A stretch of DNA of 7,379 bases from Actinomycetota bacterium (GTDB lineage Bacteria > Actinomycetota > Actinomycetes > Actinomycetales > Angustibacteraceae). The stretch is from contig JACMOY010000180.1 of the NCBI GenBank assembly GCA_014377795.1, positions 1 to 7,379 on the forward strand, given 5' to 3'. The notes below the pieces were generated by a model. The model did not search any database. It was not told the origin of the DNA and saw only the letters and a program-made list of their open reading frames with translations. Positions 1-7,379 of the stretch are shown here, one piece after another (the first letter of the stretch is position 1; every line of letters starts with the position of its first letter). A program made the translations under genes and the position numbers.

Positions 1-489
1 CCCGGAGACCTCGCACGGCACGTACACCTCGGACAGGAAGTTCTTCTCGATCTTGATCGTGTCGACGCCTGAGCACGCCTCGCAGCGCCCGCCCTTGACG
101 TTGAACGAGTACCGGCCCGGCAGGTACCCGCGCACCTTGGCCTCGGTGGTCTCGGCGAACAGCCGCCGGACGTGGTCCCAGACCCCGGTGTAGGTGGCCG
201 GGTTGCTGCGGGGGGAGCGACCGACCGGGCCCTGGTCGACGTGGACGACCTTGTCGAGGTGCTCCAGGCCGGTGATCGTGCGGTGCCGGCCGGGCACGTG
301 GCGGGCGCCGTTGAGCTTGTTGGCCATGACGTTGTACAGGATGTCGTTGACCAGGCTGGACTTGCCCGACCCCGAGACCCCGGTGACCGCGACGAAGCAG
401 CCGACCGGGAACGAGACGTCGATGCCCTGCAGGTTGTGCTCGCGGGCACCGACCACGGTGATCTGCCGCTGCGGGTCGACGGCGCGGCG
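1..489 (-). pseudogene. uvrA: UvrA C-terminal half, partial, continuing in frame after the internal stop
   Basis: This is the same frame as the upstream uvrA segment and encodes 163 codons of the second ATPase half before the window edge. It shows [11 protein letters not shown], Walker [11 protein letters not shown] (Lys651 if counted through the stop), the [16 protein letters not shown] block and [12 protein letters not shown]. No plausible restart with a ribosome binding site was seen directly after the TAG; the first GTG, in ITVVG, lacks one. The second zinc module is damaged: C744, C747 and C767 are present, but the fourth expected cysteine is Ser770. The usual GDG after the first cysteine pair reads GVD, and the common EMNFLPDV reads EKNFLSEV. 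With the stop codon, this fits decay, a divergent paralogue, or poor sequence. It is labelled pseudogene because it has no evident start of its own. Confidence 0.75.
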
Positions 490-2313
<1,824 letters not shown>

Positions 2314-2384
2314 GATGCAGGTCGCTCCTGGGTGAATGTCGGGTGCTGGGAGCGGGTGTGGGGGGCCCGCCGATGGTGATGTCC

Positions 2385-2407
2385 ATGCTAGGTGCCGCCA
2401 CCGACAG
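2385..2407 (-). promoter_or_regulatory. PafBC-type (RecA-NDp) DNA-damage promoter of uvrA
   Basis: Read on the minus strand, the sequence is CTGTCGGTG, 8 nt, TAGCAT. The published RecA-independent damage promoter of actinobacteria, recognised by PafBC, is TTGTCRGTG-N8-TANNNT. Only the first base differs and the 8-nt spacing is exact. Transcription would begin near 2378, giving a leader of about 65 nt before the uvrA GTG. The motif, strand and spacing are seen directly; use by PafBC is inferred. No LexA box (TCGAAC-N4-GTTCGA type) was found in this spacer, so damage control here would be of the PafBC kind rather than classical SOS. Confidence 0.68.
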
Positions 2408-2426
2408 CGCCGGTCGCCGCTGTCGG
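2401..2426. repeat. Perfect 9-bp inverted repeat in the divergent spacer
   Basis: CCGACAGCG (2401-2409) is mirrored by CGCTGTCGG (2418-2426) across an 8-nt spacer. The left arm overlaps the CTGTCGGTG element of the uvrA promoter. The right arm lies just upstream of where the -35 region of the GH15 promoter would fall. It could be an operator serving one or both genes. A terminator is unlikely here because the flanking genes diverge. Confidence 0.6.
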
Positions 2427-2448
2427 GGATCGCGCCACCGGCGGGGGG

Positions 2449-2460
2449 TAGGTTCGCTTC
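2449..2460 (+). promoter_or_regulatory. Leaderless -10 promoter element of the GH15 gene
   Basis: TAGGTT (2449-2454) matches the actinobacterial -10 consensus TANNNT. It is followed by exactly 6 nt and then the GTG start at 2461, so transcription would begin at the start codon itself. No good Shine-Dalgarno sequence precedes the GTG, which agrees with a leaderless mRNA. No clear -35 hexamer is visible. Confidence 0.5.
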
Positions 2461-4632
2461 GTGGCCAGCCGGATCGAGGACTACGCCGTGCTCGGTGACC
2501 TCTCGACCGCTGCCCTGGTCGGTATCGACGGCTCGGTGGACTGGTTGTGCCTGCCGCGGTTCGACTCCCCGGCGTGCTTCGCGGCGCTGCTGGGCACCCC
2601 CGACCACGGCCGGTGGCTGCTCGCGCCCGAGGGCGAGTACACGGTCAGCCGCCGGTACGTCGGTGACACGTTCGTGCTGGAGTCGACCTACACGACGGCG
2701 GACGGCGTCGTCCGGGTCGTCGACGCGATGCCGACCGGGGACGGCCGCGCCGACCTGCTGCGCGAGGTGCGGGGACTGGCCGGCAGCGTGCGGATGCGGC
2801 ACGAGTGGGTGGTGCGGCTGGGGTACGGCAAGGTGCGGCCGTGGGTGCACCGGGTGGTCGACCACCACGGCTGCCCCGGGTTGCACGCCGTGGCCGGCCC
2901 CGACCTGCTGGTGCTGCGCGGCAGCCGGCTGCCCAACGCCGTCGAGGGCCGGCACCAGGACGTGTTCGACGTCGGCGAGGGCGAGCTGCTGCTCTGGTCG
3001 ACGACCTGGTTCCCGTCCTGGCACCGCGTGCCCCACCCACTGCACGCGGGCGAGCGGCTGGGGTCGACCACGCAGTCGTGGCAGAGGTGGGCGGCGATGA
3101 CAACGCACGAGGGCGACTACCACGAGGCGCTGGTCCGCTCGTTGCTCGTCCTGCGGGTGCTCACCCACGCCGAGACCGGCGGGATCGTCGCCGCGGTGAC
3201 CACCTCGCTGCCCGAGGACTTCGGCGGCAGCCGCAACTGGGACTACCGGTACTGCTGGTTGCGCGACGCCGCGCTGACGCTGCAGGGGCTGATCGCAGCG
3301 GGCTTCCGCGACGAGGCGCAGGCCTGGCAGCGGTGGCTGCTGCGAGCGGTGGCCGGTGACCCCGAGGACCTGCAGATCATGTACGGCGTCGACGGTGGCC
3401 GCGACCTGCCCGAGCGCGAGCTCACCCACCTGCCCGGGTACGAGGGATCGCTGCCGGTGCGGGTCGGCAACGGCGCCGTCGACCAGCGCCAGACCGATGT
3501 GCTCGGTGAGGTGATGATCGCCCTCGAGGACGCCCGGGACGCAGGGCTGGACGGCGACGGCATCGCCTGGCCGTTGCAGCAGACCTTGATCGACGAGCTG
3601 GCGGCGCACTGGGACCAGCCCGACAACGGCATCTGGGAGGTGCGGGGTGAGCCCCGGCACTTCACCCATTCGCGGGTCATGGTGTGGGCGGCGTTCGTCC
3701 GGGCCGTCCGCGCCGTCGAGCGGCACCGGCTGCCCGGTCCGGTCGAGCGCTGGCGCGAGCTGCGCGACGAGGTGCACGCCGAGGTCCTCGCCCGCGGTTG
3801 GGACGCCGAGCGGGGCACCTTCGTGCAGTACTACGGGTCGAACCAGGTGGACGCCGCGCTGCTGCAGATCCCGATCTGCGGTTTCCTGCCGTACGACGAC
3901 CCGCGGGTGGTGAGCACCGTCGCCACCATCCAGCGCGAGCTGTCCCGCGACGGGTTGCTCCTGCGGTACCGCACCGAGGCCGGCGTGGACGGGTTGCCGC
4001 CGGGCGAGCACCCGTTCCTGGCCTGCTCGTTCTGGTTGGCGCAGGTGCACGCCGAGAGCGGCCGCGTCGAGGAGTCGGCGGCCCTGCTCGACCGGCTGAC
4101 CCGGCTCGGCGGCCCCCTGGGGCTGCTCGCGGAGGAGTACGATCCGGTCTCGGGGCGGATGGCCGGCAACTACCCGCAGGCCTTCAGCCACCTCGCCCTG
4201 GTCAGCGCCGTCCTGGCGCACCGCCGGGCTCGCGCTGGACGGTGGGCCCGCGCCGGCGTCGCCTACGCTCGCGGCCATGAGCACCTACACCGGCGCCGTG
4301 ACCCCCGGCGGCCCCAGCGACGTCCGCGAGCTGCCGGGTCTGGTCATCCGCAAGGCGAGCGTCGGCCCGCAGGACAACAACGCGTACCTGCTGACCTGCC
4401 GGGCCACCGGCTGCCAGCTGCTGGTCGACGCGGCGGACGACGCCACCCGGCTGGCCGCGTTGGTCGCCGAGGGCTCCGGCGAGCTCGACGTGATCGTCAC
4501 GACCCACCAGCACTGGGACCACCACCGCGCGCTGGCCACGATGGTCGAGCACACCGGGGCGCGCACCGCGGCCGGGGCTGCCGACGCCGACGCCCTACCC
4601 GTGCCGGTCGGCCAGCTGCTCGAGCACGGTGA
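2461..4632 (+). CDS. GH15 family glycoside hydrolase (glucoamylase/trehalase-like) with aberrant 3' extension
   Basis: This is a cytosolic-type enzyme with no signal peptide, predicted to hydrolyse an alpha-glucoside such as trehalose or maltodextrin; the substrate cannot be fixed from sequence. The GTG start gives [13 protein letters not shown], the typical N-terminus of this family. Residues 1 to about 210 fit the N-terminal beta-sandwich, and about 220-581 fit the (alpha/alpha)6 barrel. Landmarks are [13 protein letters not shown] (258-270), GYEGS with E328, the EEYD motif with E558/E559 as the probable catalytic base region, and [13 protein letters not shown] (569-581), which normally lies close to the C-terminus. 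No stop follows. The frame runs on to TGA at 4630-4632, adding roughly 130 Arg/Gly/Pro-rich residues, of which the last 118 or so overlap the next gene out of frame. The true end is probably between about 4215 and 4280, so the 3' boundary given is the open frame only. Confidence 0.82.
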   Translation: MASRIEDYAVLGDLSTAALVGIDGSVDWLCLPRFDSPACFAALLGTPDHGRWLLAPEGEYTVSRRYVGDTFVLESTYTTADGVVRVVDAMPTGDGRADLLREVRGLAGSVRMRHEWVVRLGYGKVRPWVHRVVDHHGCPGLHAVAGPDLLVLRGSRLPNAVEGRHQDVFDVGEGELLLWSTTWFPSWHRVPHPLHAGERLGSTTQSWQRWAAMTTHEGDYHEALVRSLLVLRVLTHAETGGIVAAVTTSLPEDFGGSRNWDYRYCWLRDAALTLQGLIAAGFRDEAQAWQRWLLRAVAGDPEDLQIMYGVDGGRDLPERELTHLPGYEGSLPVRVGNGAVDQRQTDVLGEVMIALEDARDAGLDGDGIAWPLQQTLIDELAAHWDQPDNGIWEVRGEPRHFTHSRVMVWAAFVRAVRAVERHRLPGPVERWRELRDEVHAEVLARGWDAERGTFVQYYGSNQVDAALLQIPICGFLPYDDPRVVSTVATIQRELSRDGLLLRYRTEAGVDGLPPGEHPFLACSFWLAQVHAESGRVEESAALLDRLTRLGGPLGLLAEEYDPVSGRMAGNYPQAFSHLALVSAVLAHRRARAGRWARAGVAYARGHEHLHRRRDPRRPQRRPRAAGSGHPQGERRPAGQQRVPADLPGHRLPAAGRRGGRRHPAGRVGRRGLRRARRDRHDPPALGPPPRAGHDGRAHRGAHRGRGCRRRRPTRAGRPAARAR
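4264..4276 (+). promoter_or_regulatory. Possible leaderless -10 element of the MBL hydrolase gene
   Basis: TACGCT (4264-4269) fits TANNNT and is followed by 7 nt and then the ATG at 4277. There is no Shine-Dalgarno sequence before that ATG. The arrangement matches those before GH15 and ureA. It also suggests that the preceding stretch (about 4216-4276) is really intergenic rather than GH15 coding sequence. No -35 hexamer is obvious. Confidence 0.4.
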
Positions 4633-4942
4633 CCAGGTGACGTTCGGCGACATCACCCTCGACGTCGTCCACCTGCGCGGCCACACCCCCGGCTCGGTGG
4701 CGCTGGTCTACCGCGACCCCGCCGGGCACCCGCACGTGTTCACCGGGGACTCGCTGTTCCCCGGGGGCGTCGGCAACACGCAGTCCGACGCTGGCCGGTT
4801 CGCCTCTCTCGTCGACGACGTCGAGCACCGACTCTTCGACGTCCTGCCGGATGACACGTGGGTCTACCCGGGCCACGGCGCGGACACGACGATCGGCGCC
4901 GAGCGCCCGAGCCTTGCGACCTGGCGCGCCCGGGGTTGGTGA
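4277..4942 (+). CDS. Metallo-beta-lactamase-fold hydrolase (glyoxalase II-like)
   Basis: This is a 221-residue single-domain metallo-hydrolase of the glyoxalase II-like branch, probably cytosolic and binding two metal ions; its natural substrate is unknown. The metal ligands are all visible: THQHWDH (76-82, ligands H77, H79, D81, H82), H136 in RGHTPGS, D158 in TGDSLFPGG, and H200 in YPGHGADT. The protein is complete and of normal length. In Mycobacterium tuberculosis a similar MBL protein (Rv1637c) lies divergently next to uvrA (Rv1638), so its presence near uvrA here looks like conserved gene order interrupted by the GH15 gene. The ATG is chosen because it follows a TANNNT element at leaderless spacing and lies a normal distance from the first conserved residues. 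The open GH15 frame overlaps its first 356 bases, but this frame carries the coherent protein there. Confidence 0.9.
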   Translation: MSTYTGAVTPGGPSDVRELPGLVIRKASVGPQDNNAYLLTCRATGCQLLVDAADDATRLAALVAEGSGELDVIVTTHQHWDHHRALATMVEHTGARTAAGAADADALPVPVGQLLEHGDQVTFGDITLDVVHLRGHTPGSVALVYRDPAGHPHVFTGDSLFPGGVGNTQSDAGRFASLVDDVEHRLFDVLPDDTWVYPGHGADTTIGAERPSLATWRARGW

Positions 4943-4956
4943 CGTAGGCGCGCCAG
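4921..4956 (+). terminator. GC-rich hairpin across the MBL stop codon, possible terminator
   Basis: CTGGCGCGCC (4921-4930) and GGCGCGCCAG (4947-4956) form a perfect 10-bp inverted repeat. The 16-nt loop contains the MBL stop codon TGA (4940-4942). No T-run follows, so if it terminates transcription it does so without a U-tract. It sits at the boundary between the MBL gene and the urease operon. Confidence 0.4.
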
Positions 4957-4959
4957 CCC

Positions 4960-4978
4960 TGACGACACGTCGTCGTCA
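4960..4978. repeat. Inverted repeat upstream of the ureA promoter, possible operator
   Basis: TGACGAC (4960-4966) is mirrored by GTCGTCA (4972-4978) with 5 nt between. It covers about -43 to -25 relative to a start of transcription at 5003. That position suits an operator or activator site for the urease operon. Its regulator is unknown. Confidence 0.45.
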
Positions 4979-4989
4979 CGGGCGGGCAC

Positions 4990-5002
4990 TACAGTTCGCG
5001 CC
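4990..5002 (+). promoter_or_regulatory. Leaderless -10 promoter element of the urease operon
   Basis: TACAGT (4990-4995) matches TANNNT and is followed by 7 nt and then the GTG of ureA at 5003. No Shine-Dalgarno sequence is present. Transcription beginning at the G of the start codon is the simplest reading. No standard -35 hexamer is seen at 17-18 bp spacing, so an activator may be needed. Confidence 0.52.
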
Positions 5003-5305
5003 GTGCACCTCACGCCGCACGAGCAGGAGCGACTGCTCATCTCCTACGCCGCCGAGCTGGCCCACCGCCGCCGCGCCCGTGGCCTGCGCCTGAACAGCCC
5101 CGAGGCCATCGCCGTGCTGACGTCGTTCGTCCTCGAGGGCGCCCGCGACGGCCGCAGCGTGGTCGACCTGATGGAGTCCGGGCGCGCGGTGCTGGGCCGC
5201 GAGGACGTGATGGACGGTGTCCCCGAGCTGGTGGACGAGGTGCAGGTCGAGGCGACGTTCCCCGACGGCACCAAGCTGGTCACGATCCACCGGCCGATCC
5301 CGTGA
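5003..5305 (+). CDS. ureA: Urease gamma subunit
   Basis: UreA is the small gamma subunit of the urease holoenzyme, which hydrolyses urea to ammonia and carbamate in the cytoplasm. The product is 100 residues, the normal length. It begins with the family pattern [20 protein letters not shown], contains [15 protein letters not shown] and the block around [20 protein letters not shown], and ends with the usual [18 protein letters not shown]. The GTG start is set by the family N-terminus and the TANNNT element 7 nt upstream. Its TGA shares bases with the GTG of ureB (GTGA, 5302-5305), so the two are probably translationally coupled as the first genes of the urease operon. Confidence 0.97.
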   Translation: MHLTPHEQERLLISYAAELAHRRRARGLRLNSPEAIAVLTSFVLEGARDGRSVVDLMESGRAVLGREDVMDGVPELVDEVQVEATFPDGTKLVTIHRPIP

Positions 5306-5610
5306 CGACCGGCGGGATGACGCCGGGTGAGGTGATCGTGGGCATCGACCCGGTCGAGCTGAACCCCGGCCGGCCGGTCACGGTGCTGCGCGTCGTCAAC
5401 ACCGGTGACCGCCCGATCCAGGTCGGCAGCCACTTCCACCTCGCCGACGCCAACGACGCCCTGCAGCTGGATCGCACTGCGGCGCAGGGCCAGCGGCTCA
5501 ACGTGCCCGCCGGCACCGCCGTCCGGTTCGAACCGGGAGTCGAGCAGGACGTCGAGCTGGTGCCGCTGGGCGGAGCCGCGCTGGTCCCCGGCCTGCGGAT
5601 CCGCCAGTGA
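5302..5610 (+). CDS. ureB: Urease beta subunit
   Basis: UreB is the beta subunit that packs against UreC in the urease trimer. The product is 102 residues with the core [25 protein letters not shown] and [15 protein letters not shown], then [18 protein letters not shown] and a [12 protein letters not shown] end. The GTG at 5302 overlaps the ureA stop (GTGA). An internal ATG at 5317 would give MTPGEVIVG, closer to the usual N-terminus, and is a real alternative. The C-terminus is short: after PLGG it reads [11 protein letters not shown], whereas relatives usually have GGRR(E/V)VPGL and several more residues. Its own stop overlaps the ureC GTG in another GTGA. Confidence 0.95.
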   Translation: MTTGGMTPGEVIVGIDPVELNPGRPVTVLRVVNTGDRPIQVGSHFHLADANDALQLDRTAAQGQRLNVPAGTAVRFEPGVEQDVELVPLGGAALVPGLRIRQ

Positions 5611-7328
5611 CCTCCATCGACCGCACGCGGTACGCCCTGCTGTACGGCCCCACCACGGGCGACCGGGTGCGCCTGGCTGTCACCAGCCTGCTGATCGAGG
5701 TCGAGGCGGACCTCAGCCGGGGCCCGCAGGGCGCGGGGGACGAGGTCGTCTTCGGCGGCGGCAAGGTGATCCGCGAGTCGATGGGCCAGTCACGCGCCAC
5801 CCGCGCGGACGGCGCACCCGACCTGGTCATCACCGGTGCCCTGATCCTCGACCACTGGGGCGTCGTCAAGGCGGACATCGGCGTGCGCGACGGGCGGATC
5901 GTCGGGATCGGCAAGGCCGGCAACCCGGACACGATGAGCGGCGTCGACCCCGCGCTGGTGATCGGGCCGTCGACCGAGGTGCTGGCCGGCAACGGCAAGA
6001 TCCTGACCGCGGGCACGGTCGACACCCACGTGCATTTGATCGCCCCGCAGCAGCTGGCCGAGGCCCTCGGGGTCGGGACGACCACGATCGTCGCGGGTGG
6101 CACCGGCCCCGTCGAGGGCACCAAGGCCACGACCGTCACCCCGGGATCGTGGAACCTGGCGCGGATGCTCGAGGCCCTGGACGACTTCCCGGTCAACGTC
6201 GCGCTGCTCGGCAAGGGCAACACCGTCTCGGGCGAGGCGCTGTGGGAGCAGCTGCGCGGCGGTGCCAGCGGCTTCAAGCTGCACGAGGACTGGGGGACGA
6301 CGCCCGCGGCGATCGACGCCTGCCTCACGGTGGCCGACGCGTCCGGCGTCCAGGTGGCGCTGCACTCGGACACCCTGAACGAGGCCGGTTACGTCGAGTC
6401 GACCCTGGCGGCGATCCGCGGTCGCAGCATCCACGCGTTCCACACCGAGGGCGCCGGCGGCGGGCACGCCCCCGACATCATCACCGTCGCCTCGCACCCG
6501 AACGTGCTGCCGAGCTCGACCAACCCGACCCGGCCGCACACGGTGAACACCCTCGACGAGCACCTGGACATGCTCATCGTCTGCCACCACCTGAACCCCG
6601 CGCTGCCCGAGGACCTCGCGTTCGCCGAGAGCCGGATCCGGCCGTCGACGATCGCCGCCGAAGACATCCTGCACGACCTGGGCGCGATCTCGATGATCGG
6701 CTCGGACAGCCAGGCCATGGGCCGCATCGGCGAGGTGGTGCTGCGCACCTGGCAGACCGCGCACGTGATGAAGCAGCGGCGCGGCTCGCTGCCCGGGGAC
6801 GGCGCGGCCGACAACCTGCGCGCCCGGCGCTACGTCGCCAAGTACACGATCTGCCCGGCGATCGCGCACGGCCTGGACGGCGAGGTCGGGTCGGTCGAGG
6901 TCGGCAAGCTCGCCGACCTGGTGCTGTGGGAGCCGCGCTACTTCGGCGTGCGACCCTCGACCGTCCTCAAGGGCGGGCTGGTCGCCTGGGCCCAGATGGG
7001 GGACGCCAACGCGTCGATCCCGACGCCGCAACCCGTTCTGCCACGGCCGATGTGGGGTGCCCAGCCCACCGTGGCGTCGGCGACCAGCGTCCACTTCGTC
7101 GCTGAAGCCGCCGTTGACGACCGGCTGGCCGACCGCCTCGCCGTCCGGCGGCGGCTGGTGCCCGTGCGCAACACGCGCCAGCGCGGCAAGACCGACCTGC
7201 CGCTGAACGACGCCACCCCCGACATCGTCGTCGACCCCCGCACCTTCGCGGTGCGCATCGACGGCGACCTGGTCGAGCCCGCCCCCGCCGAGGTGCTGCC
7301 GATGGCGCAGCGCTACTTCCTCTACTGA
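5607..7328 (+). CDS. ureC: Urease alpha subunit, catalytic
   Basis: UreC carries the di-nickel active site of urease. The product is 573 residues, normal length, from a GTG overlapping the ureB stop to YFLY. Every known ligand is visible, each offset by +7 from Klebsiella numbering: H141 and H143 (DTHVH), K224, the lysine that becomes carbamylated (GFKLHEDWG), H253 (ALHSDTLNE), H279 ([12 protein letters not shown]), the flap C326/H327 (VCHHL) and D367 (SDSQAMGR). The actinobacterial features [15 protein letters not shown] and [13 protein letters not shown] are present. Two departures from the usual sequence are Val25, where ureases almost always have Asp (RL-x-D-T), and Ala146 before PQQ, where Cys or Ser is common. 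Neither is a metal ligand. The enzyme needs accessory proteins for nickel insertion, and ureF begins 5 nt after its stop. Confidence 0.98.
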   Translation: MTSIDRTRYALLYGPTTGDRVRLAVTSLLIEVEADLSRGPQGAGDEVVFGGGKVIRESMGQSRATRADGAPDLVITGALILDHWGVVKADIGVRDGRIVGIGKAGNPDTMSGVDPALVIGPSTEVLAGNGKILTAGTVDTHVHLIAPQQLAEALGVGTTTIVAGGTGPVEGTKATTVTPGSWNLARMLEALDDFPVNVALLGKGNTVSGEALWEQLRGGASGFKLHEDWGTTPAAIDACLTVADASGVQVALHSDTLNEAGYVESTLAAIRGRSIHAFHTEGAGGGHAPDIITVASHPNVLPSSTNPTRPHTVNTLDEHLDMLIVCHHLNPALPEDLAFAESRIRPSTIAAEDILHDLGAISMIGSDSQAMGRIGEVVLRTWQTAHVMKQRRGSLPGDGAADNLRARRYVAKYTICPAIAHGLDGEVGSVEVGKLADLVLWEPRYFGVRPSTVLKGGLVAWAQMGDANASIPTPQPVLPRPMWGAQPTVASATSVHFVAEAAVDDRLADRLAVRRRLVPVRNTRQRGKTDLPLNDATPDIVVDPRTFAVRIDGDLVEPAPAEVLPMAQRYFLY

Positions 7329-7333
7329 TCGCG

Positions 7334-7379
7334 ATGAACCCCGACCTGCTGCTGCTCGCCGATGGGCGGTTCCCTGCCG
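7334..7379 (+). CDS. ureF: Urease accessory protein UreF, 5' fragment cut by the window edge
   Basis: An ATG 5 nt after the ureC stop opens MNPDLLLLADGRFPA before the window ends. The pattern of a short polar start, a run of leucines, then ADGR-hydrophobic-P is that of UreF N-termini, and its place directly after ureC is usual. UreF acts with UreD/UreH and UreG to deliver nickel and carbamylate the active-site lysine of UreC. No ribosome binding site is evident, so coupling to ureC translation is likely. Only 15 codons can be read, so the call rests largely on context. Confidence 0.75.
   Translation, partial: MNPDLLLLADGRFPA

Noticed and set aside
1..489. Independent gene for the UvrA C-terminal half, restarted after the TAG
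   Set aside because: The first in-frame GTG lies within ITVVG, has no ribosome binding site and falls inside the conserved start of the second ATPase half. Separate expression is possible but not supported.
2352..2370. Small hairpin GCGGG-N9-CCCGC in the uvrA leader
   Set aside because: A 5-bp G/C stem is expected often in such DNA, and no riboswitch or attenuator pattern accompanies it.
2314..2460. LexA (SOS) box between uvrA and GH15
   Set aside because: Only an isolated GTTCG near 2452 was found, with no TCGAAC partner at the right spacing.
2314..4284. Minus-strand open frame extending uvrA upstream by 657 codons
   Set aside because: It is antisense to the well-supported GH15 gene, its sequence matches no UvrA, and the UvrA N-terminus begins at the GTG at 2313. 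Long antisense frames are common in high-G+C DNA.
5405..7105. 566-residue plus-strand frame, and a 434-residue minus-strand frame at 5790-7094, overlapping ureB/ureC
   Set aside because: Both are Arg/Gly/Asp-rich shadows of ureC, whose own frame keeps every catalytic motif.

Overview
The window is very G+C-rich chromosomal DNA from an actinobacterium. The UvrA, urease and metallo-hydrolase sequences all resemble actinobacterial forms. GTG starts, TGA stops and leaderless-type promoters (TANNNT placed 6-7 nt before the start codon) recur throughout. The genus cannot be settled from sequence alone.

Layout. On the minus strand, bases 1-2313 hold uvrA, the DNA-damage recognition subunit of nucleotide excision repair. 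The reading frame is interrupted by an in-frame TAG at 490-492, between the first and second ATPase halves. The remainder continues in frame to the window edge with all three of its recognisable motifs, but with a lost zinc-ligand cysteine. Bases 2314-2460 form a divergent promoter region. It carries a strong match to the PafBC-dependent (RecA-independent) DNA-damage promoter facing uvrA, and a leaderless promoter facing a glycoside hydrolase family 15 gene on the plus strand (from 2461). A metallo-beta-lactamase-fold hydrolase follows (4277-4942). The GH15 frame has no stop where its conserved domain ends and runs 356 bases into the hydrolase gene. After a short spacer with two inverted repeats comes a urease operon: ureA (5003-5305), ureB (5302-5610), ureC (5607-7328) and the first codons of ureF (from 7334).

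How the genes work together. UreA, UreB and UreC are the three structural subunits of urease, which splits urea into ammonia and CO2. They are translationally coupled by two 4-nt GTGA overlaps, and the nickel-insertion accessory genes begin with ureF. All active-site ligands of UreC are present. The GH15 enzyme probably acts on an alpha-glucoside such as trehalose or maltodextrin. The MBL hydrolase resembles the one that sits beside uvrA in other actinobacteria, so GH15 may have been inserted between that pair. No tRNA, rRNA, CRISPR, insertion sequence or phage feature was seen.

I found no convincing novel multi-gene system. The points most worth checking are the broken uvrA, its PafBC-type promoter, the missing GH15 stop, and the repeated leaderless promoter arrangement.
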